A DNA stretch of 5,606 bases from an uncultured Eubacteriales bacterium (GTDB lineage Bacteria; Bacillota_I; Bacilli_A; RF39; UBA660), in assembly GCA_900321645.1 (NCBI GenBank), contig ONWZ01000109.1, forward strand, positions 1-5,606. The letters are read 5' to 3'. The notes under the pieces are model-generated. The model saw only the letters and a list, made by a program, of their open reading frames with translations, made no database searches and was not told the DNA's origin. The translations under genes and the position numbers were made by a program. Shown piece after piece: positions 5,350 to 5,606 of this stretch. The first letter of the stretch is position 1; the number at the start of each line of letters is the position of its first letter.

Positions 5350-5606
5350 ATGAATTATCAAAAAGTAGTAGTAATAGGGGGAGGAATCTTAGGGAGCCAA
5401 ATTGCTTTTCAAAGTGCTTATTGCGGATTTGATGTAACTATTTTAGTGCGTGTTGAAGATTCAAAAAGAAGTGCTAGAGCAAAATTAGATAAATTAAGAG
5501 ATACTTATATTGAAACAATCGAAAAGATGAAAAAAGGTGAAGAATGGGCAAGAGGAATTGCAAATCCAGATGATTTCAATCCTAAAAAATGTATTGAAAG
5601 AGCTAA
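5350..5606 (+). CDS. 3-hydroxyacyl-CoA dehydrogenase-like oxidoreductase (5' part only)
   Basis: The first 85 codons are present; the gene runs off the right edge. The N-terminus is a Rossmann dinucleotide-binding motif of the 3HCDH_N type (PF02737): VVVIGGGILGSQIAFQSA, with the GxGxxG glycines at 10, 12 and 15, followed by GFDVTILV as the second strand (26-33). LGSQIAFQ is typical of 3-hydroxybutyryl/3-hydroxyacyl-CoA dehydrogenases, which interconvert 3-hydroxyacyl-CoA and 3-ketoacyl-CoA in butyrate or fatty-acid pathways. Strand 2 ends in Arg34 rather than the usual acidic residue, with Lys39, Arg40 and Arg43 close by, which may favour NADP(H). The next stretch (KLDKLRDTYIETIEKMKKGE, 45-64) is a long charged helix. 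The catalytic His/Glu pair and the C-terminal domain lie outside the window. Related dehydrogenases with other substrates, such as hydroxy-acid or opine-like enzymes, cannot be excluded. The start is set by AGGTG at 5339-5343. Confidence 0.85.
   Translation, partial: MNYQKVVVIGGGILGSQIAFQSAYCGFDVTILVRVEDSKRSARAKLDKLRDTYIETIEKMKKGEEWARGIANPDDFNPKKCIERA

Overview
The window is 5606 bases of AT-rich, gene-dense DNA with every gene on the + strand. Short extended -10 promoters, strong Shine-Dalgarno sites and compact hairpin-plus-T terminators point to a low-GC member of the Bacillota. A wall-active amidase means the cell makes peptidoglycan, so it is not a mycoplasma. All 12 Trp codons in the coding regions are TGG and no frame contains TGA, so the standard bacterial code fits. 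The complete genes end in TAA or TAG only. My best guess is an uncultured or gut-type Bacilli/Erysipelotrichia-like organism, but no rRNA or other taxonomic marker is present.

Layout: (1) 1-591, the 3' end of an AzgA-like NCS2 purine permease and its terminator. (2) 601-1224, a two-gene operon with a strong promoter and two copies of an 18-bp palindrome-like operator. It encodes a 106-residue three-helix membrane protein and a 71-residue Cro/CI-type regulator. (3) 1228-2927, an MmcQ/YjbR-family protein with a GTG start, followed by a 317-residue protein I do not recognise. (4) 2930-5288, a membrane-anchored, multidomain N-acetylmuramoyl-L-alanine amidase followed after 7 bases by 5-formyltetrahydrofolate cyclo-ligase. 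A 113-base stretch with no gene then leads to a strong terminator. (5) 5319-5606, a promoter and the first 85 codons of a 3-hydroxyacyl-CoA dehydrogenase-like oxidoreductase.

The genes read as mostly independent transcription units: purine uptake, a small self-regulated membrane/regulator pair, cell-wall remodelling, folate metabolism and acyl-CoA redox chemistry. No mobile element, CRISPR array, tRNA or rRNA was seen. The parts most worth following up are the paired operators of the membrane/HTH operon, the unrecognised 317-residue protein, the divergent amidase, and an Arg in the cofactor-selecting position of the last protein. I found no strong evidence of a wholly new system here.
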